From assembly GCF_000378945.1 (NCBI RefSeq), contig NZ_KB900539.1, positions 3,788,588 to 3,852,587 of the forward strand: a stretch of DNA of 64,000 nucleotides, written 5' to 3'. The position numbers were made by a program, and so were the translations under genes. This document shows positions 1-10,483 of this stretch, in pieces. Below the pieces are notes generated by a model. The model saw only the letters and a program-made list of their open reading frames with translations. It made no database searches and was not told the DNA's origin. Every line of letters begins with the position of its first letter. Position 1 is the stretch's first letter. The DNA comes from Methyloversatilis universalis EHg5 (GTDB lineage Bacteria; Pseudomonadota; Gammaproteobacteria; Burkholderiales; Rhodocyclaceae).

Positions 1-1
1 T

Positions 2-706
<705 letters not shown>

Positions 707-717
707 ACGCGCCCCCG

Positions 718-738
718 GGGCCGGGCATCGCCCGGCCC
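718..738 (+). terminator. GC-rich hairpin after argB
   Basis: Perfect 9-bp stem (GGGCCGGGC with GCCCGGCCC) and a 3-nt ATC loop, starting 11 bases after the argB stop codon. No T-run follows, so it could be a weak terminator, an mRNA-stabilising 3' structure or an intra-operon processing site. The next gene starts about 20 bases downstream. Confidence 0.4.
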
Positions 739-759
739 GTCCCCCGGAGGGGGTGAAAA

Positions 760-1443
760 ATCCGCACTGAGCACACTCGAGTCCGCAATCCGGACACAGG
801 CAGGCAGCCGGTCTGGATCTTCGATCTGGACAACACGCTGCACGATGCCAATCCGCACGTGTTTCCGCATCTGAACCGGGCGATGACCGCCTGGCTGATG
901 ACCGAACTCGGGCTGGATCACGCGGCGGCCGACCACCTGCGCGCCCACTACTGGCACCGCTACGGCGCCACCCTGCTCGGCCTTATACGCCACCACGGCA
1001 CCCGCCCGGCGCACTTCCTGCACGGCACCCATGATGTCGAAGCACTGCGCCCGGGCATCGTGTTCGACCGCGCGGTGCGCCACATGCTGCGCCGCCTGCC
1101 CGGCCGCAAGATCGTGTTCACGAATGGCCCGCTGCACTACGCCGAAGCGGTGCTGCAGGCGACCGGGCTGGATACGCTGATCGACGGCGTGCACGCCATC
1201 GAACATTCACGCTACACGCCCAAGCCGAGGCGGATCGGCTTCCTGCACCTGCTGCGCGATTTCGGGCTCAGGCCGTCGCGCTGCATCATGGTCGAGGACA
1301 CCGCAGAGAACCTGCGTACCGCCCGTCAGCTCGGCATGCGCACCGTGTGGATCAGCCGCAGTCCGGCCCACCATCCGTATGTGGACCTGCGGCTGCCGTC
1401 GGTGCTGCAACTGCCCCGCGCCCGTGCGCTGGCGCGGGTTTGA
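760..1443 (+). CDS. HAD-family pyrimidine 5'-nucleotidase, no canonical start codon
   Basis: Haloacid dehalogenase-type phosphatase of the pyrimidine 5'-nucleotidase (SDT1-like) group. The catalytic motif I, WIFDLDNTLHDA, is encoded at 814-849, upstream of the first in-frame GTG (859), so 859 cannot be the real start. Motif II is IVFTNGP and motif III/IV is MVEDTAENLRTA near the C-terminus. The frame is open back to a stop at 754-756, yet contains no ATG, GTG or TTG before motif I. An ATC at 760 sits 9 bases after GGAGG (746-750) and is used here as the nominal start. The other option is a GTG at 753 followed by a run of five A: losing one A would join it to the frame, so a 1-base sequence error or real frameshift is possible. 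Function confident, start uncertain. Confidence 0.85.
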   Translation: MRTEHTRVRNPDTGRQPVWIFDLDNTLHDANPHVFPHLNRAMTAWLMTELGLDHAAADHLRAHYWHRYGATLLGLIRHHGTRPAHFLHGTHDVEALRPGIVFDRAVRHMLRRLPGRKIVFTNGPLHYAEAVLQATGLDTLIDGVHAIEHSRYTPKPRRIGFLHLLRDFGLRPSRCIMVEDTAENLRTARQLGMRTVWISRSPAHHPYVDLRLPSVLQLPRARALARV

Positions 1444-1455
1444 GGGTCAGCGACC

Positions 1456-2646
<1,191 letters not shown>

Positions 2647-2689
2647 TCATTGCGCACAAAGAAATTCTGTTTGTCCAGGACAGAGCTGG

Positions 2690-2826
2690 AACTTGATCCG
2701 CACCGCCCGGTCACAGGCATGGACGGTGCGAGCCGTCACCCGCTTCACCTCCCTGAGCGGGTGCCTACAAGCGAGGCGTTTCGTACCCACGGCGACATCC
2801 CCTTGAGCCGTGGGTTTCTTTTTTTC
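2690..2826 (+). ncRNA. Candidate small RNA with anti-Shine-Dalgarno loop and own terminator
   Basis: The 352-base gap between hemB and engB holds no supported protein gene, but on the plus strand it shows three successive hairpins. H1 pairs GCACCG (2700-2705) with CGGTGC (2724-2729). H2 is a perfect 8-bp stem, CACCCGCT (2737-2744) with AGCGGGTG (2756-2763), whose 11-nt loop contains CCTCCC, complementary to a Shine-Dalgarno site. H3 is a strong Rho-independent terminator. Flanking genes both lie on the minus strand, so this terminator serves neither. The 5' end is a guess; no clear promoter was identified. Not matched to 6S, SRP, RNase P or tmRNA by eye. Confidence 0.45.
2785..2825 (+). terminator. 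Rho-independent terminator of the candidate sRNA
   Basis: Perfect 9-bp stem ACCCACGGC (2785-2793) with GCCGTGGGT (2807-2815), a 13-nt loop rich in C, and a T-tract TTTCTTTTTTT at 2815-2825. The T-run is on the plus strand and runs into the engB stop codon, so it ends a plus-strand transcript starting in the hemB-engB gap. Confidence 0.75.
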
Positions 2827-3463
2827 AGGGCTCTGGGGTCGCGTCCGGCAGGGCGGCGGTCAGCCAGGGCGCCACCACCTTTTCCACTTCGTCCACGCCG
2901 GTCTTCTTCAGGCTGGAAAACAGCTGCACCGTCACCTGATCGCCCATGCCGGACAGCTGGTTGCGTACATCGGCCAGCGTAGAGGCCTGCGCGCTGCGGG
3001 TGAGCTTGTCCGCCTTGGTGAGCAGCACGTGCATCGGCTTTCCGCTCTGCGAGAACCACTGGATCATGTTCCAGTCGAGTTCGGTCAGCGGATGCCGCGA
3101 ATCCATGATGAGCACCAGCCCGACCAGGCTTTGGCGCTCCTTCAGATAGCGCTCGATCAGGCCAGCCCAGGCGCGACGCACCTCGGGCGGTACCTGGGCA
3201 AAGCCGTAACCCGGCAGATCGACCAGAAAGCCGCCCTTGACCAGCTTGAAGTAGTTGATGAGCTGGGTGCGGCCCGGCGTCTTGCTGACGAAAGCCAGTC
3301 GTGTATGGCCGACCAGCGTGTTGATCGCGCTCGACTTGCCGGCGTTGGAACGACCGGCAAACGCGATTTCGGGTCCGGCCGCCGCCGGCAGACCGGTCGG
3401 CTTGGCTACGGAGATATGGAAGGCAGCGCCACGGAACAGAGAGGACAAATCAGAATCGCGCAA
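2825..3463 (-). CDS. engB: Ribosome biogenesis GTP-binding protein (YihA/EngB)
   Basis: Small cytoplasmic GTPase of the TrmE-Era-EngA-EngB-Septin group, needed for 50S subunit assembly and cell division. The 212-residue product has G1 GRSNAGKSS, G2 TPGRTQ, G3 DLPGYG, G4 TKADKL and the SSLKKTG C-terminal region. The start appears to be TTG (3461-3463), giving MRDSDLSSLFRGAAFH; no ATG or GTG fits the family N-terminus. It is divergent from cytochrome c4, a pairing common in betaproteobacteria and also seen with hemB close by. Confidence 0.96.
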   Translation of the reverse strand: MRDSDLSSLFRGAAFHISVAKPTGLPAAAGPEIAFAGRSNAGKSSAINTLVGHTRLAFVSKTPGRTQLINYFKLVKGGFLVDLPGYGFAQVPPEVRRAWAGLIERYLKERQSLVGLVLIMDSRHPLTELDWNMIQWFSQSGKPMHVLLTKADKLTRSAQASTLADVRNQLSGMGDQVTVQLFSSLKKTGVDEVEKVVAPWLTAALPDATPEP

Positions 3464-3557
3464 TGCGCGCCCGGGAAAACGCGGTAAAATGGGGAGTTTA
3501 GCGTATCACCGAAATTTTCCCGGACCTTTGCCCGGCATCACCCGCTCAAGGATAGTC

Positions 3558-4208
3558 ATGCGCCACCTCAACGCTCTCGGTTTCGCCCTGTCTCTGACCC
3601 TCGTTTCGGCCAGCGCGCTGGCTTCCGAAGAAAAAGCCGCTCCCAAGGCAGACGCTGCCGCGGGCAAGGCGATCGCCACCCAGGTGTGCGCGGCCTGTCA
3701 CGGCGCCGACGGCAACAGCACCATTCCGGCCAACCCGAAGCTGGCCGGTCAGCATCCGGAATACCTGTACAAGCAGCTCACGAATTTCAAGGGCAAGGAC
3801 GGCAAGCCGGCCGAGCGCGTCAACGGCGTGATGTCCGGCATGGTGGCCGGTCTGTCCGATCAGGACATGCGCAATGTCGCCGCCTACTATGCCAGCCAGA
3901 AGCCGGCCGGCGGTCAGGCCCGCGGCTCGCGTGAAAGCATCGAACTGGGCCAGAAGATCTGGCGCGGTGGCGACCAGTCCAAGGGTCTGCCGGCCTGTTC
4001 CGGCTGCCACGGCCCGGCCGGTGCCGGCCTGCCGGCGCAGTACCCGCGCATCGCCGGTCAGCACGCCGACTACACCGAAGCCCAGCTGAAGACCTTCCGC
4101 GTCGGCGAGCGCGCCAACGATCCGGCCAAGATGATGCGCATGATCGCGGTGAAGATGACCGACGCCGAAATCAAGGCGGTCGCCGACTACGCTGCCGGCC
4201 TGAAGTAA
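3558..4208 (+). CDS. Diheme cytochrome c4
   Basis: Periplasmic diheme c-type cytochrome that carries electrons to terminal oxidases. The 216-residue protein has an N-terminal signal peptide ending near ASA-LASEE, then two homologous class I cytochrome domains with heme motifs CAACH (about residue 45) and CSGCH (about 145), each followed by a distal methionine segment (MSGM, MMRM). The start ATG at 3558 follows an AAGGA site. Divergent from engB; the 94-base gap must hold both promoters. Two-domain architecture and length match c4 rather than a single-heme c5 or c551. Confidence 0.94.
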   Translation: MRHLNALGFALSLTLVSASALASEEKAAPKADAAAGKAIATQVCAACHGADGNSTIPANPKLAGQHPEYLYKQLTNFKGKDGKPAERVNGVMSGMVAGLSDQDMRNVAAYYASQKPAGGQARGSRESIELGQKIWRGGDQSKGLPACSGCHGPAGAGLPAQYPRIAGQHADYTEAQLKTFRVGERANDPAKMMRMIAVKMTDAEIKAVADYAAGLK

Positions 4209-4231
4209 TCCGCGCGCGGCGCCGGGCCGGC

Positions 4232-5053
4232 TCAGCCGGCACCGGGCGGCGCACGGCGCTCCGCCGCCAGCGTCGCGATCTCGTCTGCCGAAAAGCCCGC
4301 CTCCAGGCGGGCTTTTTCGTTCACCGGCGGCTGCAGCCGCGGCGCGTCGAATTCGTTGAACAGGCGCAGGAAGGTGGGTTCCGGCGCCAGCCCGCGCTGC
4401 GCGCACAGCAGCCGGAACCAGCGGTCGCCGATCGCCACGTGGGTGATTTCGTCGGTGAGCACGATGTCCAGAATGCCCAGCGCCGCCTGGTCACCGATGG
4501 CGCGCAGCTTGGCCATGATGGGCGGCGTGGCGTCCAGCCCGCGCGCCTCCAGCACCCGCGGCACCAGCGCCATCCGGATCAGCGCGTCGTGCGCGGTGCG
4601 GCTGGCCATGTCCCACAGTCCGGCATGCGCCGGAAAATCGCCGTAGTCGTAGCCCAGCGTCCGCAGATGGGTGCGCAGCAGCCCGAAATGGCGCGCCTCG
4701 TCGGCGGCCACCCGCAGCCAGTCTGCGAGGTAGTCGTCCGGCAGTTCGCGGAAGCGCCACGCGGCGTCCAGCGCCAGATTGATGGCGGTGAATTCGATGT
4801 GGCAGATGGCGTGGATCATCGCGCCATGCCCTTCGCGGCTGCCCATGCGGCGCGAACGCAGTGCCGACGGTTCGACCAGTGCTGGCCGCTCGGGCCGGCC
4901 TGCGTCGGGAATGTCATGCGGCGGCCCGGCGCTGTGGTCGAACACCACGCCCGCCTGCCAGTCGCGCCACAGCGCAGCCACCTGCGCACATTTGGCGTCC
5001 GGGTCGGCGCACATCAGCGCGGCGTGCAGTTCGTGAAAAATCTTTCGGCTCAT
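4232..5053 (-). CDS. DUF455 ferritin-like protein
   Basis: Conserved cytoplasmic protein of 273 residues belonging to the ferritin-like DUF455 family. Carboxylate/histidine motifs expected for a diiron or single-iron helical bundle are visible: [30 protein letters not shown] and [12 protein letters not shown]. The reaction is not established for the family. The gene converges on cytochrome c4 and is divergent from msrP, so it is probably transcribed alone. Confidence 0.85.
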   Translation of the reverse strand: MSRKIFHELHAALMCADPDAKCAQVAALWRDWQAGVVFDHSAGPPHDIPDAGRPERPALVEPSALRSRRMGSREGHGAMIHAICHIEFTAINLALDAAWRFRELPDDYLADWLRVAADEARHFGLLRTHLRTLGYDYGDFPAHAGLWDMASRTAHDALIRMALVPRVLEARGLDATPPIMAKLRAIGDQAALGILDIVLTDEITHVAIGDRWFRLLCAQRGLAPEPTFLRLFNEFDAPRLQPPVNEKARLEAGFSADEIATLAAERRAPPGAG

Positions 5054-5119
5054 GGGCGGTCTATCGGTAAGTTCTGGGCAACGCGTACGGTCTGCTGCCG
5101 TGACAGGAGGAGTTTACCC

Positions 5120-6076
5120 ATGCTGATCAAACGCCCGGCCGATATCGCGCCGTCTGACATCACCCCGCGCGCGCTGTTCGACAGCCGCCGCGACTTCATC
5201 CGTACCGCCGGCCTCGGGCTGGGCGCCGCGCTGATCGGAGCCGGCCTGCCGCGTACCGCGCAGGCGGCCGGCTACGGTGGCCAGCCGCTGGGGCCGCTGG
5301 TGAAGAGCCCGTACTCGACCGGCGAGAAGCTGAACGACTATTCGGACATCACCGGCTACTGCAATTTCTACGAATTCGGCACCGACAAGAGCGATCCGTC
5401 GCGCAACGCCCACCGCCTGAAAACGCGGCCATGGACGGTGAGCATCGAAGGTCTGGTGAACAAGCCGAAAACGCTGGCCATCGACGACGTGCTGAAGCTT
5501 GCGCCGCTGGAAGAGCGCATCTACCGGCTGCGCTGTGTCGAGGCGTGGTCCATGGTCATTCCGTGGGTGGGCTTTCCGCTGTCGGCGCTGCTGAAGCAGG
5601 TCGAGCCGCTGGGCAGCGCGAAATACGTCGAGTTCACCACGCTGGCCGACCCGCAGACCATGCCCGGCGTGCGCAGCGGCGTGCTGGACTGGCCTTACGT
5701 GGAGGGGCTGCGGCTGGACGAAGCCATGCATCCGCTGACACTGATCGCGGTCGGCCTGTACGGCGAAGTGCTGCCTAACCAGAACGGCGCTCCGATGCGC
5801 CTGGTGGTGCCGTGGAAATACGGCTTCAAGAGCGCCAAGTCCATCGTGAAGATACGCTTCACCGACAAGGAGCCGGTCAGTTCATGGACCCGCGCGGCGT
5901 CGCGCGAATACGGCTTCTATTCCAACGTGAATCCGGATGTCGACCACCCGCGCTGGAGCCAGGCGCGCGAACGCCGGCTGGGGGAATTCACCAAGCGCAA
6001 GACGCTCATGTTCAACGGCTATGGCGACCAGGTCGCGTCGCTGTACACCGGCATGGACCTGAAGAAGAATTTCTGA
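5120..6076 (+). CDS. msrP: Periplasmic methionine sulfoxide reductase catalytic subunit MsrP (YedY)
   Basis: Molybdopterin-dependent periplasmic enzyme that repairs oxidised methionines in envelope proteins, receiving electrons from MsrQ. The 318-residue product carries a Tat signal ([10 protein letters not shown] near residue 20) with cleavage around AQA-AGY, and the molybdenum-ligand cysteine in RLRCVEAWS (about residue 138). An AGGAGG site at 5105-5110 precedes the ATG at 5120. A longer open frame upstream has no family similarity. msrQ follows after 2 bases, forming an operon. Confidence 0.95.
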   Translation: MLIKRPADIAPSDITPRALFDSRRDFIRTAGLGLGAALIGAGLPRTAQAAGYGGQPLGPLVKSPYSTGEKLNDYSDITGYCNFYEFGTDKSDPSRNAHRLKTRPWTVSIEGLVNKPKTLAIDDVLKLAPLEERIYRLRCVEAWSMVIPWVGFPLSALLKQVEPLGSAKYVEFTTLADPQTMPGVRSGVLDWPYVEGLRLDEAMHPLTLIAVGLYGEVLPNQNGAPMRLVVPWKYGFKSAKSIVKIRFTDKEPVSSWTRAASREYGFYSNVNPDVDHPRWSQARERRLGEFTKRKTLMFNGYGDQVASLYTGMDLKKNF

Positions 6077-6078
6077 CC

Positions 6079-6738
6079 ATGCGTATCACGATGGGTCCGA
6101 AGATGCGCCTGCCCCGCTTCAACCCGGACCGCCGGCAGTTCACGCTGATCTGGCGCGCGCTGTGGGTGGCCGGCCTGCTGCCGCTGCTGATGCTGGTGTC
6201 GGCCGGCCTGCGCGACGCGCTCGGGGCCAATCCGATCGAGTACATCACCCGCGCCACCGGCGACTGGACGCTGCGGCTGCTGCTGCTCACGCTGGCGGTC
6301 ACGCCGCTGCGCCAGCTCACCGGCTGGCACTGGCTGGTGCGGCTGCGCCGCATGCTGGGTCTGTATGCCTTCTTCTACGCCTGCCTGCACCTCACCACCT
6401 ATGTGTGGCTGGACCAGTTCTTCGACTGGCCGGGCATGCTGAAAGACATCGCCAAGCGCCCCTTCGTGACGCTGGGCTTTGCCGCCTTCGTGCTCATGCT
6501 GCCGCTGGCCGCCACCTCGACGAACGCGATGATCCGCCGGCTCGGCGGTCGCACCTGGCAGGGCCTGCATCGCGCGGTGTATGCGGTCGCGGTGCTCGGT
6601 GTGGCGCACTACTGGTGGCTGGTGAAGAAGGACCTTACCGAACCCATCCTGTACGCCAGCGTGCTGGGCACGCTGTTCGCACTGCGGCTGTGGCACGCCC
6701 TGCGCCTGCAGCGCACGCTGCAGGCGCAGGCGGCCTGA
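6079..6738 (+). CDS. msrQ: Heme-binding membrane subunit MsrQ (YedZ)
   Basis: Inner-membrane b-type heme protein that passes electrons from the quinone pool or flavin reductase to MsrP. The 219-residue protein has about six hydrophobic helices and conserved histidines in ACLHLTTYVW, QGLHRAVYAV and GVAHYWW. It begins 2 bases after the msrP stop; the ATG at 6079 gives MRITMGPKMRLPR. It ends just before a convergent PEP-CTERM gene. Confidence 0.95.
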   Translation: MRITMGPKMRLPRFNPDRRQFTLIWRALWVAGLLPLLMLVSAGLRDALGANPIEYITRATGDWTLRLLLLTLAVTPLRQLTGWHWLVRLRRMLGLYAFFYACLHLTTYVWLDQFFDWPGMLKDIAKRPFVTLGFAAFVLMLPLAATSTNAMIRRLGGRTWQGLHRAVYAVAVLGVAHYWWLVKKDLTEPILYASVLGTLFALRLWHALRLQRTLQAQAA

Positions 6739-6745
6739 ACCGCGA

Positions 6746-7255
6746 TCAGGCCCGGCGGCGGGCCATGCCGGCGAGCAGCGCCAGACCGCCGGCCATCAGC
6801 GCCCAGCTGCCCGGCTCCGGCACCGCCGGCGTGAAGGCCAGCGAACCGGCGCCGGACAGACCGCCCACCGTGTCATAGGCGACGAAGGCTTCGCCGATCT
6901 GCTCGTAGCCCGCCACCAGCGAGAACAGCGGATCGCCGCTGGCGACGCTGTAACCCACGCCGACGAAACGGCCATCGACAAAGGCCGCTTCGGCCGGCGC
7001 GGCAGCATCGGCCAGCGCGTAGTGCTGGCCGAGCAGCGTGAAGCTGAAGCTGTCGAGCAGCAGCCATTCCTGGCCGACGCCGGTCAGCGCGGCGTCATCG
7101 AAGGCTACGCTGCCGCTGTAGGCGGCACCGATGAAGGCGCCGGAGTCGAACTGGCCGGAAAAGTCCCAGTTCTGGATCGCGGCCTGGGCCGGCAGGGCAG
7201 CCGCCAGCGTGAGCGCCGAAGCGGCGGCGAGTACGGCATTGCGCAGCATGTTCAT
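6746..7255 (-). CDS. Small PEP-CTERM sorting-domain protein
   Basis: Exported protein of 169 residues with an N-terminal signal peptide (MNMLRNAVLAAASALTLAAA, cleavage near AQA) and a C-terminal PEP-CTERM signal: VPEPGSWALMAGGLALLAG followed by MARRRA. Such tails are recognised by an exosortase, linked to surface proteins of exopolysaccharide-producing bacteria. The middle (about 110 residues) is a beta-rich domain I do not recognise. An AAAGGAA site lies before the ATG. It follows the RTX nuclease gene by 18 bases on the same strand, so co-transcription is likely. Confidence 0.85.
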   Translation of the reverse strand: MNMLRNAVLAAASALTLAAALPAQAAIQNWDFSGQFDSGAFIGAAYSGSVAFDDAALTGVGQEWLLLDSFSFTLLGQHYALADAAAPAEAAFVDGRFVGVGYSVASGDPLFSLVAGYEQIGEAFVAYDTVGGLSGAGSLAFTPAVPEPGSWALMAGGLALLAGMARRRA

Positions 7256-7273
7256 GTCTGTATTCCTTTCGTT

Positions 7274-10200
7274 TTAGAGGCCAAGGTCGCGGGCAGCGTC
7301 GATGCGGGCGGCGGTCACGCCGCGCAGGGTCACCAGCGCACGCGGTGCGGCCGTGCCGGCCAGACCGTCGGTGTCGATCTGCACGGTGACGCCGGCGCTG
7401 CCGTCGAGCAGGCGCACGTGGCCGGCGGCCCAGGCGACGCTGCGATCGAGGCCGAGGCTGGCCAGCAGTGCGCTCAGGTCGATGCGGTCAGTGCCCGGCA
7501 CGAAGTCGGTCACGGTATCGACGCCGTCGCGCAGGCTCAGATAGACGAAGGTGTCGGCGCCAGCGCCGCCGGTCAGCGTGTCCGCGCCTTCGCCGCCGGT
7601 GATCACGTCATCGCCGGCCGATCCGGTCAGCGTGTCGCGACCGGCACCACCCCGGATCGCCTTCTGCAGCGACAGGCCTACCAGCACCGGGTCGTGGTCA
7701 GACGAGCGGAAGGCGTTCGGCGCGTACAGGTCCTGCGGCTTGAACTCGGTGTTGTAGTCGATGACCGACGGTTCGTCCGCATTGATGCGCCAGTGCGCGG
7801 CACCGGTGATCTGGGCGCTCAGGCTGACGGTGGCCAGCGCGTGGTCCAGATAGCCGGCTTCGCCGTCGAACACGTAGGAGTAGCCGAACGCGTCGAAGCG
7901 ATCGATCTGGTCAACATAGCCATTGGCGGTCAGGTCGAGGATGGGGTCTTCCTTGCCGTAGGCGTTCAGGTCACCGATCACGATCACGTCGGCGTCACCG
8001 GCCGAAGCCTGCAGGCCGGCAATGGTGCCGCGCAGCGCCTGCGCCTGCTGCACCCGCAGCGCGTTCCAGCAGCCCTGGCCGTCGCCCTGGTCGAGATCGG
8101 CGCCCGAAGTCGGGCAGCTGCCCTTGGACTTGAAGTGGTTCACCACCACGCTGAACTTCTCGCCATTGGCGGCGGCAAAGGTCTGCGCCAGCGGCGGGCG
8201 GCTGAACACCGCGCGGGTATCGCTCAGCGAGGCACCGGCGCGCGACAGACGGGCCGGCTTGTAGATCATCGCCACCTTGATTTCATCGCTGCCGGTGCCG
8301 TTGGCCGGGTCCGGCACCACCGCGTAGGTGCCGGCGCCGAGCACTGCATTGAGGCCGGCCACCAGATCCTGGATGGCGCTGCGGCTGCCGTCGCCGTCGT
8401 TCTCGATTTCCATCAGGCCGACGACGTCTGCGTTGAGCGCGCTCAGCGCGGCGACGATCTTGGCCTTCTGGCGCGAGAACTCGGCCGCGTTGCTGGCACC
8501 GCGGCTGGTCGGGAAACCGCCGCCCAGGCCGTCGCCGTTGAAGTAGTTCAGCACGTTGAAGCTGGCCACCTTCACGTTGCCGCCAACCGACGGCGCCGTG
8601 GCGCTGCGCGGGTTGCTGCGCACGAACACCGGCGCTTCGGTCGGGTGCAGACGGTAGTCGGCCAGACCGGTATTGCTGTTGGTGGCCAGACCGAAGTCGA
8701 TCACACCGGTCACGCCGGCCAGCGTGTCACCGGCACGCACCGTGTTGTCGGCACCGATGTAGGGAATCGGATTCGGGTTCTGCAGGCTGCTGCCGTCGTC
8801 CAGCAGGAAGCTGCGGCGCGCGTTGTCCAGCGTCAGTGCGGCGGCTTCGGCGGACGCGGCCGGGTGGCGGTTGGTCGGCTTTTCCAGCCGGCCTTCGGTG
8901 GACAGCGTGAGCTGGCCGTAACGGCCGAGGAAGAAGTTCTGACCCACGGTGATCGGGCCTTCGACGCGCACCAGCATGCCTTCGTAGCGCTCCAGGCCTT
9001 CGGCCGGCATCGCAGCGATCACGGTCGGCGCGATGGCGTATCCGCTGCCCAGCAGGCTTGCGGTCGCATTCGTCAGCTGGGTGACAGGGTGAGCCAGCGT
9101 GCCAGCATTGGTGGCCGCACCGACGTTGAATTCCGTGACCGTACCGGTCACGCGCAGGCGCTGGCCCACGCTCACCGCGGGCGCGGTGCTGGTGAACACG
9201 AACAGGCCTTCCGAGGTCGCGTCGTCGCCATCCGGCAGGTCGTTCTGGATGAAGTAGCCGTTGTTGTTCAGGCGGGTCACGACGCCTTCGGTGATCACCG
9301 TCTGGCCGACCAGCGGGCTCGTTTCGCCGCTGCCCTGGATGGCCGGAATCGGCGTGATCGCCGCAGCGGCGGCCACCGACAGGTTCACCGTGCAGTCACC
9401 GCTCTGCGCTTCATTGTTGGCGAAGCGCAGCGTGATGGCATACGAACCGGCGGCGGTGGCGCTCGACACGTCGAGCGAGGCGGTGGCGGCATCGCCATCC
9501 GCAGCCGCCGGGCTCAGGCTGCCCAGCGTGACGCCGGCCGGCAGGTTGCCGACCACGCTCAGCGCATTGACCACGCTGTCGGCATCACTGCCCGAAACGG
9601 TGACGTTGCCGGACTGGCCGGCCTGCAGCGACAGCGACGGGCAGGTCGCGATGACCGGTGCATTGACACCGCCGGCCGTACCGCCCTCAACCACGATGTT
9701 GTCCACACCCACCCACTCGTCATTGCCGACCGCGTTGGTGGTGATGATGCGCAGCTGCAGCAGCGGCTGGTTGTCGGCCGCGGCCGGCAGCGTGACCGAT
9801 ACCGGCGTCACCTTGCCGGCCAGCGACGGGCCTTCGGTGGCATCGGCCACATAGGCGGCTGGCACATCGGTGAACGGGCCGCTGCCGCCGACGCGGAACT
9901 GCAGCGCAACCGGCTGCACCGCGTTGTCGGTCGAGCCGTCGAGATCGCGCAGGTCGTAGCGCACCGTGATGCCGCTGCGGCCGGTGGTGTCCAGCGACAG
10001 CAGCAGGAAAGGGGCGTCGGCAGTGCCTGAGCCGGTCAGGGCCACCACCGGGTCAGCCAGATGGAACTCGGCCACGCCACCGGTGGTGAAGGTGTTCGGG
10101 GCGGTCTGGTTGGCATTGACGTCGATTACGCCAGTGCCGTCGACCGTGATGGCGCGCGGATCGGCACCGGTAGCGGTGACCAGATCGTCACCGCGGTAGC

Positions 10201-10396
10201 CGGTGATGCCGGGCACACCGTCCCAGTTGTCATTGGCCGTGATGAGACCGATGTTGGACCAGTCCTGCGCGAAAGGCAGCGGCTGGGCGATGTTGTCGGC
10301 ATGAGCGACCGACGCGAACAGGCCGGCCACGGCGGCGGCCAGAACAAGCCGGCGGGAAACCGGGCGAAGCGTAGCGGTACGGGAGAACGAGACCAT
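7274..10396 (-). CDS. Extracellular ExeM/NucH-type endonuclease with RTX repeats
   Basis: Large (1040-residue) secreted nuclease. It has a signal peptide (about 1-33, ending SVAHA), a beta-sandwich N-terminal region, an Ig-like stretch, an OB-fold-like segment (about 369-425), and an endonuclease/exonuclease/phosphatase domain (about 608-905) with NYFNGDG, LMEIENDGDG, VVNHFKSKG, VIGDLNAYG, YLDHALA and the catalytic SDHDPV. The C-terminus has calcium-binding RTX nonapeptides (GGAGRDTLT, GSAGDDVIT, GGEGADTLT, GGAGADTF, about 912-950). It likely degrades extracellular DNA. A Sec-type signal plus an RTX tail is seen in other ExeM/NucH proteins, so the export route is ambiguous. Flanked by two PEP-CTERM genes, one a 5'-nucleotidase. 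Confidence 0.92.
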   Translation of the reverse strand: MVSFSRTATLRPVSRRLVLAAAVAGLFASVAHADNIAQPLPFAQDWSNIGLITANDNWDGVPGITGYRGDDLVTATGADPRAITVDGTGVIDVNANQTAPNTFTTGGVAEFHLADPVVALTGSGTADAPFLLLSLDTTGRSGITVRYDLRDLDGSTDNAVQPVALQFRVGGSGPFTDVPAAYVADATEGPSLAGKVTPVSVTLPAAADNQPLLQLRIITTNAVGNDEWVGVDNIVVEGGTAGGVNAPVIATCPSLSLQAGQSGNVTVSGSDADSVVNALSVVGNLPAGVTLGSLSPAAADGDAATASLDVSSATAAGSYAITLRFANNEAQSGDCTVNLSVAAAAAITPIPAIQGSGETSPLVGQTVITEGVVTRLNNNGYFIQNDLPDGDDATSEGLFVFTSTAPAVSVGQRLRVTGTVTEFNVGAATNAGTLAHPVTQLTNATASLLGSGYAIAPTVIAAMPAEGLERYEGMLVRVEGPITVGQNFFLGRYGQLTLSTEGRLEKPTNRHPAASAEAAALTLDNARRSFLLDDGSSLQNPNPIPYIGADNTVRAGDTLAGVTGVIDFGLATNSNTGLADYRLHPTEAPVFVRSNPRSATAPSVGGNVKVASFNVLNYFNGDGLGGGFPTSRGASNAAEFSRQKAKIVAALSALNADVVGLMEIENDGDGSRSAIQDLVAGLNAVLGAGTYAVVPDPANGTGSDEIKVAMIYKPARLSRAGASLSDTRAVFSRPPLAQTFAAANGEKFSVVVNHFKSKGSCPTSGADLDQGDGQGCWNALRVQQAQALRGTIAGLQASAGDADVIVIGDLNAYGKEDPILDLTANGYVDQIDRFDAFGYSYVFDGEAGYLDHALATVSLSAQITGAAHWRINADEPSVIDYNTEFKPQDLYAPNAFRSSDHDPVLVGLSLQKAIRGGAGRDTLTGSAGDDVITGGEGADTLTGGAGADTFVYLSLRDGVDTVTDFVPGTDRIDLSALLASLGLDRSVAWAAGHVRLLDGSAGVTVQIDTDGLAGTAAPRALVTLRGVTAARIDAARDLGL

Positions 10397-10434
10397 GGGA
10401 ATATTCCGTCGACAGGGTGTAGCGTAATCGAAGT

Positions 10435-10457
10435 GCCCCGCGCGCTGGGCGCGGGGC
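10435..10457 (-). terminator. GC hairpin between nucleotidase and nuclease genes
   Basis: Perfect 8-bp stem GCCCCGCG / CGCGGGGC with a 7-nt loop, just past the 3' end of the 5'-nucleotidase gene on the minus strand. No T-run follows, so termination may be weak or Rho-assisted; partial read-through into the nuclease gene is possible. Confidence 0.35.
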
Positions 10458-10483
10458 GCGGGGCGCGGATCAGCGATGCGCGA

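Noticed and set aside
2650-2705. Sigma-70 or sigma-54 promoter for the candidate sRNA
   Set aside because: TTGCGC at 2650 lacks a convincing -10, and TGGAAC...CCGC near 2697 has correct GG/GC spacing but poor overall match; neither is good enough to annotate.
7022-10030. 1002-codon plus-strand open frame opposite the RTX nuclease
   Set aside because: The minus strand encodes a complete nuclease with signal peptide, catalytic motifs and RTX repeats; the plus-strand product is repetitive V/G/R/H-rich without family motifs.
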